From Helopsaltes ochotensis (Eukaryota; Chordata; Aves; Passeriformes; Locustellidae): a DNA stretch of 64,000 bases. A program made the position numbers and the translations under genes. Under the pieces are notes generated by a model that was not told the DNA's origin, did no database searches, and saw nothing but the letters and a program-made list of their open reading frames with translations. Below are positions 9,589 through 19,668 of this stretch, piece by piece. The DNA is taken from positions 4,816,914 to 4,880,913 of the forward strand of contig VXBM01000002.1 in NCBI GenBank assembly GCA_013400155.1. Reading direction: 5' to 3'. The stretch's first letter is position 1, and every line of letters begins with the position of its first letter.

Positions 9589-12054
9589 TGATCTACTTGT
9601 TGGTTCAAATCAGGAGAACAAGGCATTCAGTTCAAGCTTTGCTCCTAAAGGCCTCGGTTACGTAAGCATCAATGCTGGTGTAAAGCCTGTATTTGCTCTT
9701 CCCTAGAGGAATATTTTCAAAATTATCTAAACCAGCTGACCTGTTTCCCCCACGAAGAGTTTACACATCTTTTAATAGTGACCAGAAATATCACTGTAGC
9801 AGGAGATCCTGGAAAAGGAATAAAAGAGTGGGATGCAAGTGACGGAGAGAAGGGATATGTAAATCAGTCCAAAATCCATAGAAGTGAGAGGTAAGGAAGG
9901 TGCACCTAGGAGCACTTTCTGGACATGAGAGTGTGTGTCCCTCTGGCCCTAGAACTTCCACTGAACAGGTTGGGTTTCCCCGTGTTTACCCAAAGGCTCT
10001 GCTTTGAGCAGCAGTGGGATTTCTGTGGGCAAGTCAGGGCACCTCAAGGCACATCTCCCTAACTACAAAACAAAGAGTGTTGAATGCTTTCTTGACTCCA
10101 TTTGGCACTTCTGAGAAGTCTTGGGCCCCACACTGGGCTGACATGGGGATGATTCACCCCAGTCAAGTACTCTTCTTTTGGGGATTGTTTTGTGGAACAA
10201 CTTGTGCAAGGGAAAGTGTCCACCCCTGCTCCTTTATCTCAGGCAGGACATGTCTCCTCTCCCTGCATCTCTCTTTCATCACAGGCTCTGGAGATGATGT
10301 TCTTCACTACTCCTAACGGTGCTCCACCATTTGGCTTTCCTTCTGGAACTGTCCCAAAATTCTGCTTTGCATCCTGCCTCATTCATGCAGGGCTATACTC
10401 AGAGGAAGAGACATGAAATTAAATGGAAGTAGTTACAAAAATACTATTTTCCACAGTCCACTGCACAAAGGATTCGATGTGGTGGCTCAGGGTTGTTTTT
10501 ACCCGGAAGAGCTCTGCCCAGTTCTCCCCTTTCTCATCCTGATCTTGGCTTTGATCCATCCCTCTCCATCCTTGGAGCTGCAAGGTCTGACATTCATGCC
10601 TAAAACTGCCCAGAAAGGAAAAGCCCATAGTTCTGATTATTTCGACTGAGAAAAACATGAGCAAACCCTTTTTTTTTCCAATGCTCACCCCAAAGCACCT
10701 TCTGTGAGTGTCACCAGCTGTTTGCTTTTGCTTTCTTTCTCAAGAACCTTCCGTGCATGGCAGCTTTGCTCTGATCCCATGCACAAACACACACTGCTGG
10801 GAGATCACCTTTTTCTTCACCACAACATATTTTCTTTAGAAACCCAAGGTGTACTTACTGGCTTGGGATTTGTGTGTCTGTAATAATCTTTTGTAAAAAT
10901 ACAAACAGATTAAAAATAAGTTGTTGTCTTCCTGTTTTGTTTTATATAAATAGGGTTTTTTTAAGGGCAAGCATGAAGAGAATGCCAAGAAGTGTTCAAA
11001 CACTCTAGAAAGGTTTAAACCTTCTGGAAATCATTGTCTGCATTCAGTGTCATATATTTTGTCCCTAAAACAATAGACATTTTTCATTCTACCTAGAAAC
11101 TATTTTTTAAGCAAAAATATCTGTTCATCTTTATTTATTGAGTGATAAATGACTACTGACTGTGGCATGAGAGACCATTTTAGCCAGAGTTACCCCTCTC
11201 CCATGCAATGTCCCCTAACTTGCAAGAAGCAGGGAAAGTTTGAGTTGGAGGCAATTCTCCAAGGTCTCCAAGGATGAAGAGACCCCCTCACCACTGCTCC
11301 AAATCCTGTCCAGTCCTTCTACCACTCTCGATGTAAATTGTTTTCCTTGTATCCAAGTGGAATTCCTCCCATTTCCCAACAAAGTTGCTCTCCAGACACA
11401 GGCCCTCTCCATCAGAAATGAAAAATAATAATTTTTAACTGTGAAATGCTAAGAGAGGATTTTTAGCCTTCAATAAATGCTCACATAGCTTTTAAGGACC
11501 CACCACCACATTTTTTTCACATATATTGGATATAAGCTTTCCATGTCTGTTTAATAAAGCCAAATTCATCACAGAAACTCAGCACATTGTCCCAAAAGAT
11601 ATCTTAGAATTTTGGGGTCTGTGACAAGGAAAAAATTTTTGGGATTTTTTTTTTCCTTCCCCCCGCCCTTTAAGAAAGGAAACCAAGGCAACAAGCACAG
11701 CGGTCCCTTGGATTTCCGTGTAAACCTTTCCTTGGTAAATATTAAGGGAGTAGGTCCATGTCAAAATGCTCTGTTCAAAATCCAATTAATGCATTTCAGG
11801 AGGATACACAACCAGGCTGATCCACATGAGAAAAATTTCTCTCCAATTCCCAAAGATTGCCCCTAAAGAGGCAACTACCTACATGTGTTGACTTTCATGG
11901 AAAAGCAATATTTCCTTGCTGATTCCCAGCCCACATCGAAGTGCAACACCAGAGGGGCAACCTAAAACAGGGGTATTTAGTTAATCAAATTTTACCCTGT
12001 TTGGTCCTCATCAGCATTTTAATGCACTTGGGGAACAAAGGCAAGGCTGGAATA

Positions 12055-12500
12055 GGATCACAGAATTATGGAATCATTTAGTCTGGGAAAGGCCTCTGAA
12101 TTGATCCAGTCTACCTGTTCTCCCAACACTGCTGTGTTCACCATTAAACTCTATCCCCAAGTGCCACATCCACACAATTCTTGGACATTTCCAGGGATGG
12201 TGACTCCATTACTGCCCTGGGCATCCTGTTCCTGTGCTTGACCATCCTTTTGAGGAAGAAATTTTCCCTAATATCCAATCTAAGCTTCCCCTGGTGTAAC
12301 TTGAGGCCATTTCCCCTCATCCTGTCCCTGTTCCCTGGGGGCAGAGCCTGATCCCCACCCAGCTGCCCCCTCCTGTCAGGGAGTTGTGCAGAGCCAGAAG
12401 GTCCTCCTGAGCCTCCTTTTCTCCAGGCTGAGCTCCCCCAGCTCCCTCAGATGCTCCGGGTACTCCAACCCCTCCCCATATTTCCTCATTACATCCAGGT
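12055..12500 (-). mobile_element. CR1 LINE 3' end fragment
   Basis: Inverted CR1 starting ggatcacagaattatggaat and extending through the longer tail text, including ttccctaatatccaatctaa, ccatttcccctcatcctgtc and cctccttttctccaggctga. At about 450 bp it is one of the longest copies in the window. Confidence 0.93.
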
Positions 12501-15304
12501 GGGATTTGGGAAGCAGAGGTCTGTCAGGAGGGCTGGAGAAGGTGCAGGAAGCTTTTGTGATATGGGGGATGTTATCAGGTGTTTCTCACCCCATCAGAGA
12601 CCTGCTGTGACACTGGGGGCTCAGACTGTCTGCCTTGGTAGAACTTGTTCCCCAGGAAAGGTGCCAGGATCAGTCAATTGGCATCCACCTGCACCAGCAG
12701 GCACCTTTGGAAATGCCACACAGCGTCACCCAGCAGTGCAGAGACATCCTGGGGACATTGGCAGACATGAACCAACCCCTGGCAGGGAGGTGGCAGGTAT
12801 TTGGAGCTGGGCAGCCATAACACTTCTTGCTGAGGGAAGAATGATCCAGCTCAGGCTGACACCAGGGACGCTGTGGACAGAGAGTAGTTGACAGCCTTTC
12901 CCAGACATTTGCAAGGACCAGGCTCTTCTGCCAAAACCTGGCTCATGATCCTTAGGGGTGACAGATCCCTGGGAAACTCCAGCACATTCTGAGTGACTCC
13001 AGCTGTGGGTCGGCAGGTCTTGCTGTCTTTGCCACCAGAGAGAAGAGCACTTGTAGCTGTCCCGTGAGGGGGACCATGTTGTCACTCACAGAGCCCTGAG
13101 CAACCAACCCAGCCCTCAGCACGATGCCAAGGACAAAGGGCCGAGGGAAATGATGGGAACACCTCAGTGGTGGGACCAGCCTGCCCTGACAAGCAGTAAC
13201 TGCTGCCATTGGCAGCCATTGGCTTCAACCCAACTGCTCCATTGGCTTTAACACGCTGGCACAAGCTGCCACTCCCCCTTTGCCTGCTGGAATTCATGTC
13301 CTGGGTAAGCAGCATGGAGACTTGGAACTCAGGAGAGAATCAGGAGCTCACACTCACTCCTGACATCCAGAGGAGCATGAAAGGAATGTGTCAGCCAAAA
13401 TTAGGCCCAGCAGGTGAAGCCAAATGGACAAAACCCAGGGATGATGCCCAATGGATGAAGCTTACCAGGTGAATCCCACCTGAAGAAGTCCAGTGGATGA
13501 ATCCCAGGAGATGAGGCATGCTCTCCCATGCCTAGGGAACTGGAGGGAATAGGAGAGCATAGCAGGACAAACACTCTAGAGACTCCAACCCATCTGCATC
13601 CCAGAGGAAAAGCTGGGATTTCTCCTGATCTCAGCACCCCAGAGCAAGAAGCAGGACATTTTGGACGTATTTGGAGATCCTTGCAGGTTTCTATCGGGAG
13701 CTGGCGTTCCCCTGTCCCAGGGGTTGCTGCAGGTTCTTCTTGGTCTCCTGCCTGCGCTGGGGCTGAGACCTGCAAGTGCAGCAGTGGCCTCTTCTCCCTT
13801 CAGGCATCCAGGCTTGTCCGGTGCTGATCTCCCAGTGCCATCTGCCGTCTGTCCCAACACACCGACGGGTGACAGTGCTGCTCCTGCCCTTCTCAGGCTC
13901 ACTCGCCAAAGGAGCTGCACAGGTTGCCCACTTCCCCGCGGGGGAGGCTCCCACTCCCCGTACAGGGATGGATGGAGAGCCGAGTGTGTCATGGCTGTGT
14001 CATCACAGAAGGCATCGCGCTTCTTTTTGAGTGAAATGAGTAATACCAGGAGCTATGCATGGGAGAGGCACCCAGAAGACGGACAGCTCCAGCCTCAGGG
14101 GATTCCCAGGCACAGCTGGAACAAGCCAGGACCGGCCTGAGTGGTGATAATCCCACCTCAGCCCGGCTACACTGTGAAGCAACACCCAGCCCCCATCCCA
14201 TCCCGTTCCAGCTCAAATTCAGTGTATTTTTGATAAGAACGCTGTAGCTGACCAGAAAAAAAAAAAATCTTCTGTTAACTTAATATAGAGTTTCTTTGCC
14301 TAAAGTATCTCCGCTCTCCCCATCCCAAGGAGGAGAAGGTGGTGCATGACAGAACGCGTGCATGTTTCCTCCGCTGTCCCGAGCCGCAAACCGCTGTGAG
14401 CTCCTGCTGGAGGAGCGCTGTGTTTTCCTCAGTGCTCAGGTCTGGGATGCCACCTCCTGGCTTTCCTGCTAAACTGTGCCTGTCTTCACAGCGCAGATCA
14501 GGAGCGCATTTCCCATCACACTGTCCCAAATAACAACGCCTGACAGGCTCAGAGCAGCTCTTGTTCTTTGTGGAACTGACTCGATACCCGATAGCTTTTG
14601 AATCGCGGTGGAGTTACCTCCTGTCATTAATAACCCTCAGGATCCCATCGCAGCAACACCTTGAGTCCCAAGGCCTCTCTGGGATGTCATCCATCACTTC
14701 GGGGGTGGCACCTGTCCCCCCTCACCTTTCCCTGACAGTTGTTTTTGGGGGTTTGTTACGTGATCTCTGTGGCATCCGTTGTTTATCACCTGTGTCTTTC
14801 CACGGGAAATTGGGATGCCAATTCCAAGGCTCTACAGACTTGTTGCTGGGTTGGGGAACAATTCAACAAGTAGATATTTGGCAGGGGGAAAGCAGAGGTA
14901 GTTTTGGAGCTGTGAGAGCTTGCTGATATCCAAGCAAAACTCCTGCGAGGGGGCACTGTGCAATAAGGAATCGTGAGGCAGCCAGAACGTTGTCTCCTCC
15001 CTGCTTGGTGTCCATCATTCCCTACCTCTTCCAGCCCTCTTGGTGATATTTCAGGCCTGGCTGAACCTGCTTATACAACTGCCAGCCCAATCTGCCTCTT
15101 CCAGAGGTGCTACCGAGTTCATCCATCACTATACAATCTCGGCTGGTCATTTTATATGGCCACGTGCCATGGGCTGGGGTCCCATAGATGTGTGATGCTC
15201 CCTGGCCGCAGGAGACCTCCTCCTCACCCTCACGGGGGTGGACAACACATATTTGCCTGGGGAATCCCAGCAACGTTGCATGAGATGCAGCTTCTTGCCA
15301 CAGC

Positions 15305-15786
15305 TCAAATCCTGTGTTCAGTTTTGGGCCCCTCATGACATTGAGGGGCTGGAGTGTGTCCAGGGACGGGAATGGAGCTGGGGCATCAGGAGCAGCTGAG
15401 GGAGCTGGGGGGGCTCAGCCTGGAGAAAAGGAGGCTCAGGGGGGACCTTCTGGCTCTCCACAACTCCCTGACAGGAGGGGACAGCCATGTGGGGAATTTG
15501 GGCTCTGCTTCCAGGGAACAAGGGACAGGGTGAGAGGAAACAGCCTCAAGTTGTGGCAGGGGAGGTTTAGATTGAGTGTTGGGGAAAATTTGTTCCCTGA
15601 AGGGGTGATCAGGCATTGTAAGGGGCTGCCCAGGGCACTAGTGGAGTCACCATCCCTGGAACTGTTCAAAGATGTGCTGCTTGGGAATGTTGGTGTAGTG
15701 GTGAACCTGGCAGTGCTGGGGAATGGATGCACTCAATGGTCTTAGAGGACTTTTCCAGCCTTTAAAATTCTGTGATTCTATGATTT
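15305..15786 (+). mobile_element. CR1 LINE 3' end fragment
   Basis: A CR1 tail in sense orientation, from gttcagttttgggcccctca through ctcagcctggagaaaaggag and gtcaccatccctggaactgt to the terminal attctgtgattctatgattt. The 3' microsatellite is short but clear. The open frames over this segment derive from the repeat. Confidence 0.94.
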
Positions 15787-16799
15787 GTGGAAATCAGCAG
15801 GGAGCAGTGTCTGCTAAATCCTGCTGCAGGATGGAGCTGGGGCTCTCTGAGACATTTCCTCACAGCTGTGGCCATTGCTATCTGCCTGATGGACAAACAA
15901 TGGGCAGGTCATCAGTGATGTTCAAAATGATCTCTAGCCATGACAGGCTTCAGCCTGAGAGGGGACAGGAAAGGGGATGGTGACAGTGGTGCTGGCACAG
16001 ACCAGAAGATGGGACTTGCTGGAGTTTGATCCTTTGCAAAAGCATTTGAATTGTTCTTCATCACATTTCCCAGAGAGGAGGGTGAAAGGCATCATCACCT
16101 ACATGACTGAGCTGCATCTGGGGATCCTTCACCATCAGGAAAGGTGTGTGGGACAGGAGGGGAGCATCAGCACTGTGGGAGGCCCCTGACTCAGAGACAA
16201 GAGCTCCTGTGACCAGCAATCACTGGATAAATGTTGGTGTGAGATGACCTGAATCCCTTCCTGCCTCTGGTTGCAGCAGGAACAGTTTAGGATCTGACCC
16301 CCCGGCTGGTTGTGAACATGTCTAATCACCTGCAACAGGAGTAGCTAATCCAGCACACCCATGCCGAGAGCCCCTTTTGGATCACAACAGCTGGATTTTC
16401 TGTTCCCAAAGTGGTCCTTGCCTCAGTGCCCAGACCACACACTGTGGCAGAGCCCAGCATGTTCAGGAGAAAACAGTCCAAAAGCACCAGGATTTATCTT
16501 TTGTCCCACCGTCAAAACAAGAGGAGTTTCCAGTAAAGTGTAAAACAAAAGCAAGACAGAAGCAGCCTTTTTCCCCTATATTTTTTCCAGCCTCAGTGTC
16601 GTCCTCTCTCTTCCCTGGTAGGTTTTCCCCTTGGCTGTTGGCCCACGTGCCCAGGCAGCACAAGGACCAAAGGTGCCATGGACCTGCACCCTTTCCCTGG
16701 TGATGCCAACAGCTCATGCCCCACTCAGAGCTTTCCTGCACCTAGAGCTTCATCCTTTCCAGAGATGTGGATATTTTGGGGACATTCCGCGTCCCCAAA

Positions 16800-17670
16800 T
16801 CACCTCCCGGAGCGTCCCTTGGAGTAGGGCCCCCAGGGAGCAGCCGGGGCGGGGCACACGGGGCACACGTGTGTCCCCACGCCTGCCTCGGGCCGGGGAA
16901 GGGACGCCCGGGGACCCTCGGAGCAGACGTGACCTACTTTAGCTCCGAGGCGAGCGGGTCCCAGCGTAAAAGCTTTAGTAGAGCCGGGCGTAAATTATTC
17001 ATGGCCTGGCCATGTTAATGCATGTACTAAAGGCTTAAAAAAAAAAAACCCAAAAAAAAAAAACCAAACCGAAAATGAACAGGAAAAAGTCTGCTCTATA
17101 ATTTAAAGCCTTGCACGCTGCCGTCACCACGCCCCGCTGCTCTCCGGAGTGTTTCCGCTCAGGTGAGCAGAGCGGCGAGATGTGGACAGAGGCAGCAGGG
17201 AAGAGCCGGCCCGCTGGAGCCGGGATTGGGGCTGGAGCCGGGATGCAGGGAAGAGCCCGGGAGGGGGGAATCCCGGGGGAAGGGGCTGGCAGCCCTTCTC
17301 TGGTGCGGGCAGCCCGCAGCTCCACAGAGAGTCACTTCCCGGAGCAGCAGCACGCGCTCGAGTCCATTCCCAGGCACCGAGGCCAGGGGGGTTATTTTTA
17401 GAGCTGCTTTTTTTTCTTTTACTATTTCCACCCCCACCCCCGCCTTGCTTTCGTTCAGCGCTGCCCTCGAAGCCCCGGGGAGAGAGGAAAACACTGATCC
17501 CTGGGGCGGGAAGCTGCGTGGGAGGGCTCCGGAGTGCCCCAGCGCAGGGGTCAGCGAGCCGGGCCATGGGGACTCCTGAGGCACAGCAGGGACAGCCCCT
17601 GGCCCCTGCCGGGAGATTCCCACCGGGACGAGCAGCCCCAGCCCCAGGACTGCCAGTCCCACCGCTGCTT
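16800..17670. promoter_or_regulatory. CpG-rich island with dyad element and candidate plus-strand promoter
   Basis: This GC- and CpG-rich stretch lies 3' of RBPMS2 and is not the known promoter of either gene here. Inside it, 16973-17032 holds nested inverted repeats: CTTTAGTA/TACTAAAG outside and CATGGCC T GGCCATG at 17000-17014. It is followed by an A-rich run (17038-17064), a TATA-like box TATAATTTAAA at 17097-17107 and a consensus donor CAG|GTGAGC after 17162, all on the plus strand. No coding potential is recognised, so a promoter for a non-coding transcript is only an inference. Confidence 0.35.
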
Positions 17671-18129
17671 TAGCAGGTACAGATAAGGGCGCTGGAAGGT
17701 TTGGGCAGCACAGGCAGCAGAGCTGGGCAGGCGCAAGGCGAAGGCTCCAGCCCTGGAGAACGTTTGCCTTCTATGGAGATCTCCTTCTGCAGTGCTGGCA
17801 CGGAGGAGACGCCCTCGGCCTCCACAGACGCTGAGAAGGGGGAACAAAAACACCCAAAAAAAAAGCTCAGGGCTGCCCTCGCAGAGGCCTCCAGCAGAGC
17901 TCTGCAGCACCAAGCCCCCAGCACACACTGATAGAGGCAGGGACTTGCCCTTCTCCCAGCAGGGCAGGGAAGATCCCATCTCCTGGTCCTCAGCTGCATC
18001 CCAAACCAGCCCGCATCCTTCCAGCCTGGGAAGCGGGACCAGGGAGGGGCCAGACTGGGCCTAAAGCATCCCACACCATTCCCACAAGAAAACACCCAAG
18101 ACCACAGAAAAAGTCACAGCAGCCTCTGG

Positions 18130-18150
18130 GTATATATTTTTTTTTTGGTT
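18130..18150 (-). terminator. RBPMS2: Candidate RBPMS2 polyadenylation site
   Basis: Minus-strand order: AATATA variant hexamer, about 15 nt of spacer, a genomic run of ten A, then a downstream element rich in T and GT (GCTGTGACTTTTTCTGTGG). The order fits a cleavage site, but a weak hexamer and an A-run can also mimic one through internal priming. The ATTAAA sites at about 18220 and 18414 are alternatives. Confidence 0.35.
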
Positions 18151-19307
18151 GCATTTCATATATTATCCAGTTTCACATTCTCATAGGATCAGCAATTATA
18201 GAGCAACTTATTCTCAAATCTTTTAATACAAGCGAGACAGCCATGGTCAGATAATACTTAAAGCACTTCAATACCAAGCAATAAGATGCTAAAACAAAAA
18301 TTGCACAATTTCTTGTTTACTATATGCCTGACTGAATCATTGGTACAGAAGACAACCCTTCTTTTTCAAGCTTTTAACTAAACATTAACTTATCTTACAG
18401 GATTACAATTTCTCTTTAATAATAATAATAATTAATTGCACACAAACACACAAGAAATTCTTTATGATGCATAAATATTTCCTTATTACACATGGTACAA
18501 AAATACTCGTACTTTTTTTTTTTTGTTCGGTATTCCCATAAGGATGGCTGATTATTTGGCAAGACTGGATGCTCTCCAATCAGAAGAATGTGGGAAAAAA
18601 AAAGTTAGATATTTTACAGCTGTTCTATATATAGAAGTCTGAAGAAGGAAAAAAATAATATAATAACCCTGACTTTAAAACGAGCAGAATGGATGAGAAC
18701 AAAAACCCAGTGCATCGTACTTTAAAAAAAAAAAAAAAAGAAAAAAAAGCATTTTTCAAATTTTTCTGGTCATCCTGGGGAGGGGAGGGTGGAGGTGGGA
18801 GAAGGGGTGAGACAAGGACAGTTAGTATTTCTCAAAGCCAAGTCTTCACCGAAGCAAGAGGAAAACCTTGATGGATCAATCCGTTGGGCCAAGACCTGTT
18901 GCTAACGGTTACACAAACGCTAGAACAAACAAACTTACACTCACACAGACACAAGTTAAGTGTTTTAATTCATGCCAGAAAACATGCAAAACCCATTTTG
19001 CCTTTCGATTCCTTCAGCCGAGCTGCCCCCGGGGCAGGGCGAGCCGGGGAAGCCCAGGACCTAGCGCCCGCTGGGTTTCAGTGCAGCCAGATGGCAAAGC
19101 TCAGTCAGGGAGGAGGTCCTGGAGATTACTTGAGGGATGGAGAGAGGGATGGAGGCAGCACACAGCCCGTGGCTGGGGCCATGGCTTCACAGTCCAGGAA
19201 AAGGGGTGCTGGCAGCCCCGGGGGCAGCGTGGCGGGGCCAGGCGCGTTGTCCGCTGGCCACGTACCAAATCCAGAGTTGTCGGAGCAATCGTCCCTGGCA
19301 CATCCCT
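18140..19307 (-). other. RBPMS2: RBPMS2 terminal non-coding exon (3' UTR)
   Basis: On the minus strand a strong acceptor (long C/T tract, then CTCTCCGCAG, ending at 19308) follows the exon 7 donor after a 291-bp intron. The proposed exon begins GC-rich and becomes AT-rich towards its 3' end (18700-18140), with many A/T runs. No AATAAA is seen on the minus strand in the distal part. ATTAAA occurs near 18414 and 18220, and AATATA lies just before an A-run near 18138, followed by a T/GT-rich element. The exact end is therefore provisional. Confidence 0.6.
18419..18437. repeat. Short (AAT)n run
   Basis: About five AAT units inside the AT-rich part of the presumed RBPMS2 3' UTR. Confidence 0.85.
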
Positions 19308-19598
19308 CTGCGGAGAGGCAGGGAGGAGGAACACAGGCCAAGAAGAGACACTGTGAGAGAGGAGGGCATGAGCCAGGCCAGGTGGGCCTGTGTCCTGAGG
19401 GTCTCCCACAGCCCCCTCCCCAGCCCAGGGCTTGGGGGGGTCCCCCTGCTCCCATCATCCATCGAGGAAACCCAACCACATCCTCGGGTGGGTGTGTGGG
19501 GCTGAGCCCAAGCTCCCATCCCTCCTCCCCACAAGAGTGCAAGGAGGCCAGGGAAAAGCAAGACAAAGACGCAACTCCAAGAGTAATTAATTACTTAC
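19308..19598 (-). other. RBPMS2: RBPMS2 intron 7 (within the 3' UTR)
   Basis: A 291-bp intron bounded on the minus strand by GTAAGT and a pyrimidine-rich CAG acceptor. It lies wholly after the stop codon. Confidence 0.65.
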
Positions 19599-19605
19599 TA
19601 ACGAA

Positions 19606-19668
19606 CTAACAAAACTGACGAGATTTCCATCCTTGCTGGGTAGCTTCAGAGGGAGGATACCAGCGCAT
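19606..19668 (-). CDS. RBPMS2: RBPMS2 coding exon 7 with stop codon
   Basis: Encodes the last 20 residues, MRWYPPSEATQQGWKSRQFC, and a TAG stop at 19608-19606. The acceptor is TTCTTTTCCAG. A consensus donor TTA|GTAAGT lies only 7 nt after the stop, so the exon seems to end at 19599 and the 3' UTR continues in another exon. It sits 8.6 kb from exon 6 and was found by searching for the conserved C-terminus. Confidence 0.95.
   Translation of the reverse strand: MRWYPPSEATQQGWKSRQFC

Larger units (their letters stand above)
6401..18139. other. Intergenic region between SORD and RBPMS2
   Basis: About 11.7 kb in which no coding exon is recognised on either strand. It contains CR1 copies (9492-9588, 12055-12500, 15305-15786), a small tandem repeat (7827-7873), and a CpG-rich stretch with a candidate unannotated promoter (16800-17670). 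The stretches 6401-7826, 7874-9491, 9589-12054, 12501-15304 and 15787-16799 hold only unsupported open frames. The minus-strand frame 7243-6830 is the most protein-like but I do not recognise it. Confidence 0.6.

Noticed and set aside
15314..15745. A 143-codon plus-strand frame
   Set aside because: It lies wholly inside a CR1 tail, which is the 3' untranslated part of the element.
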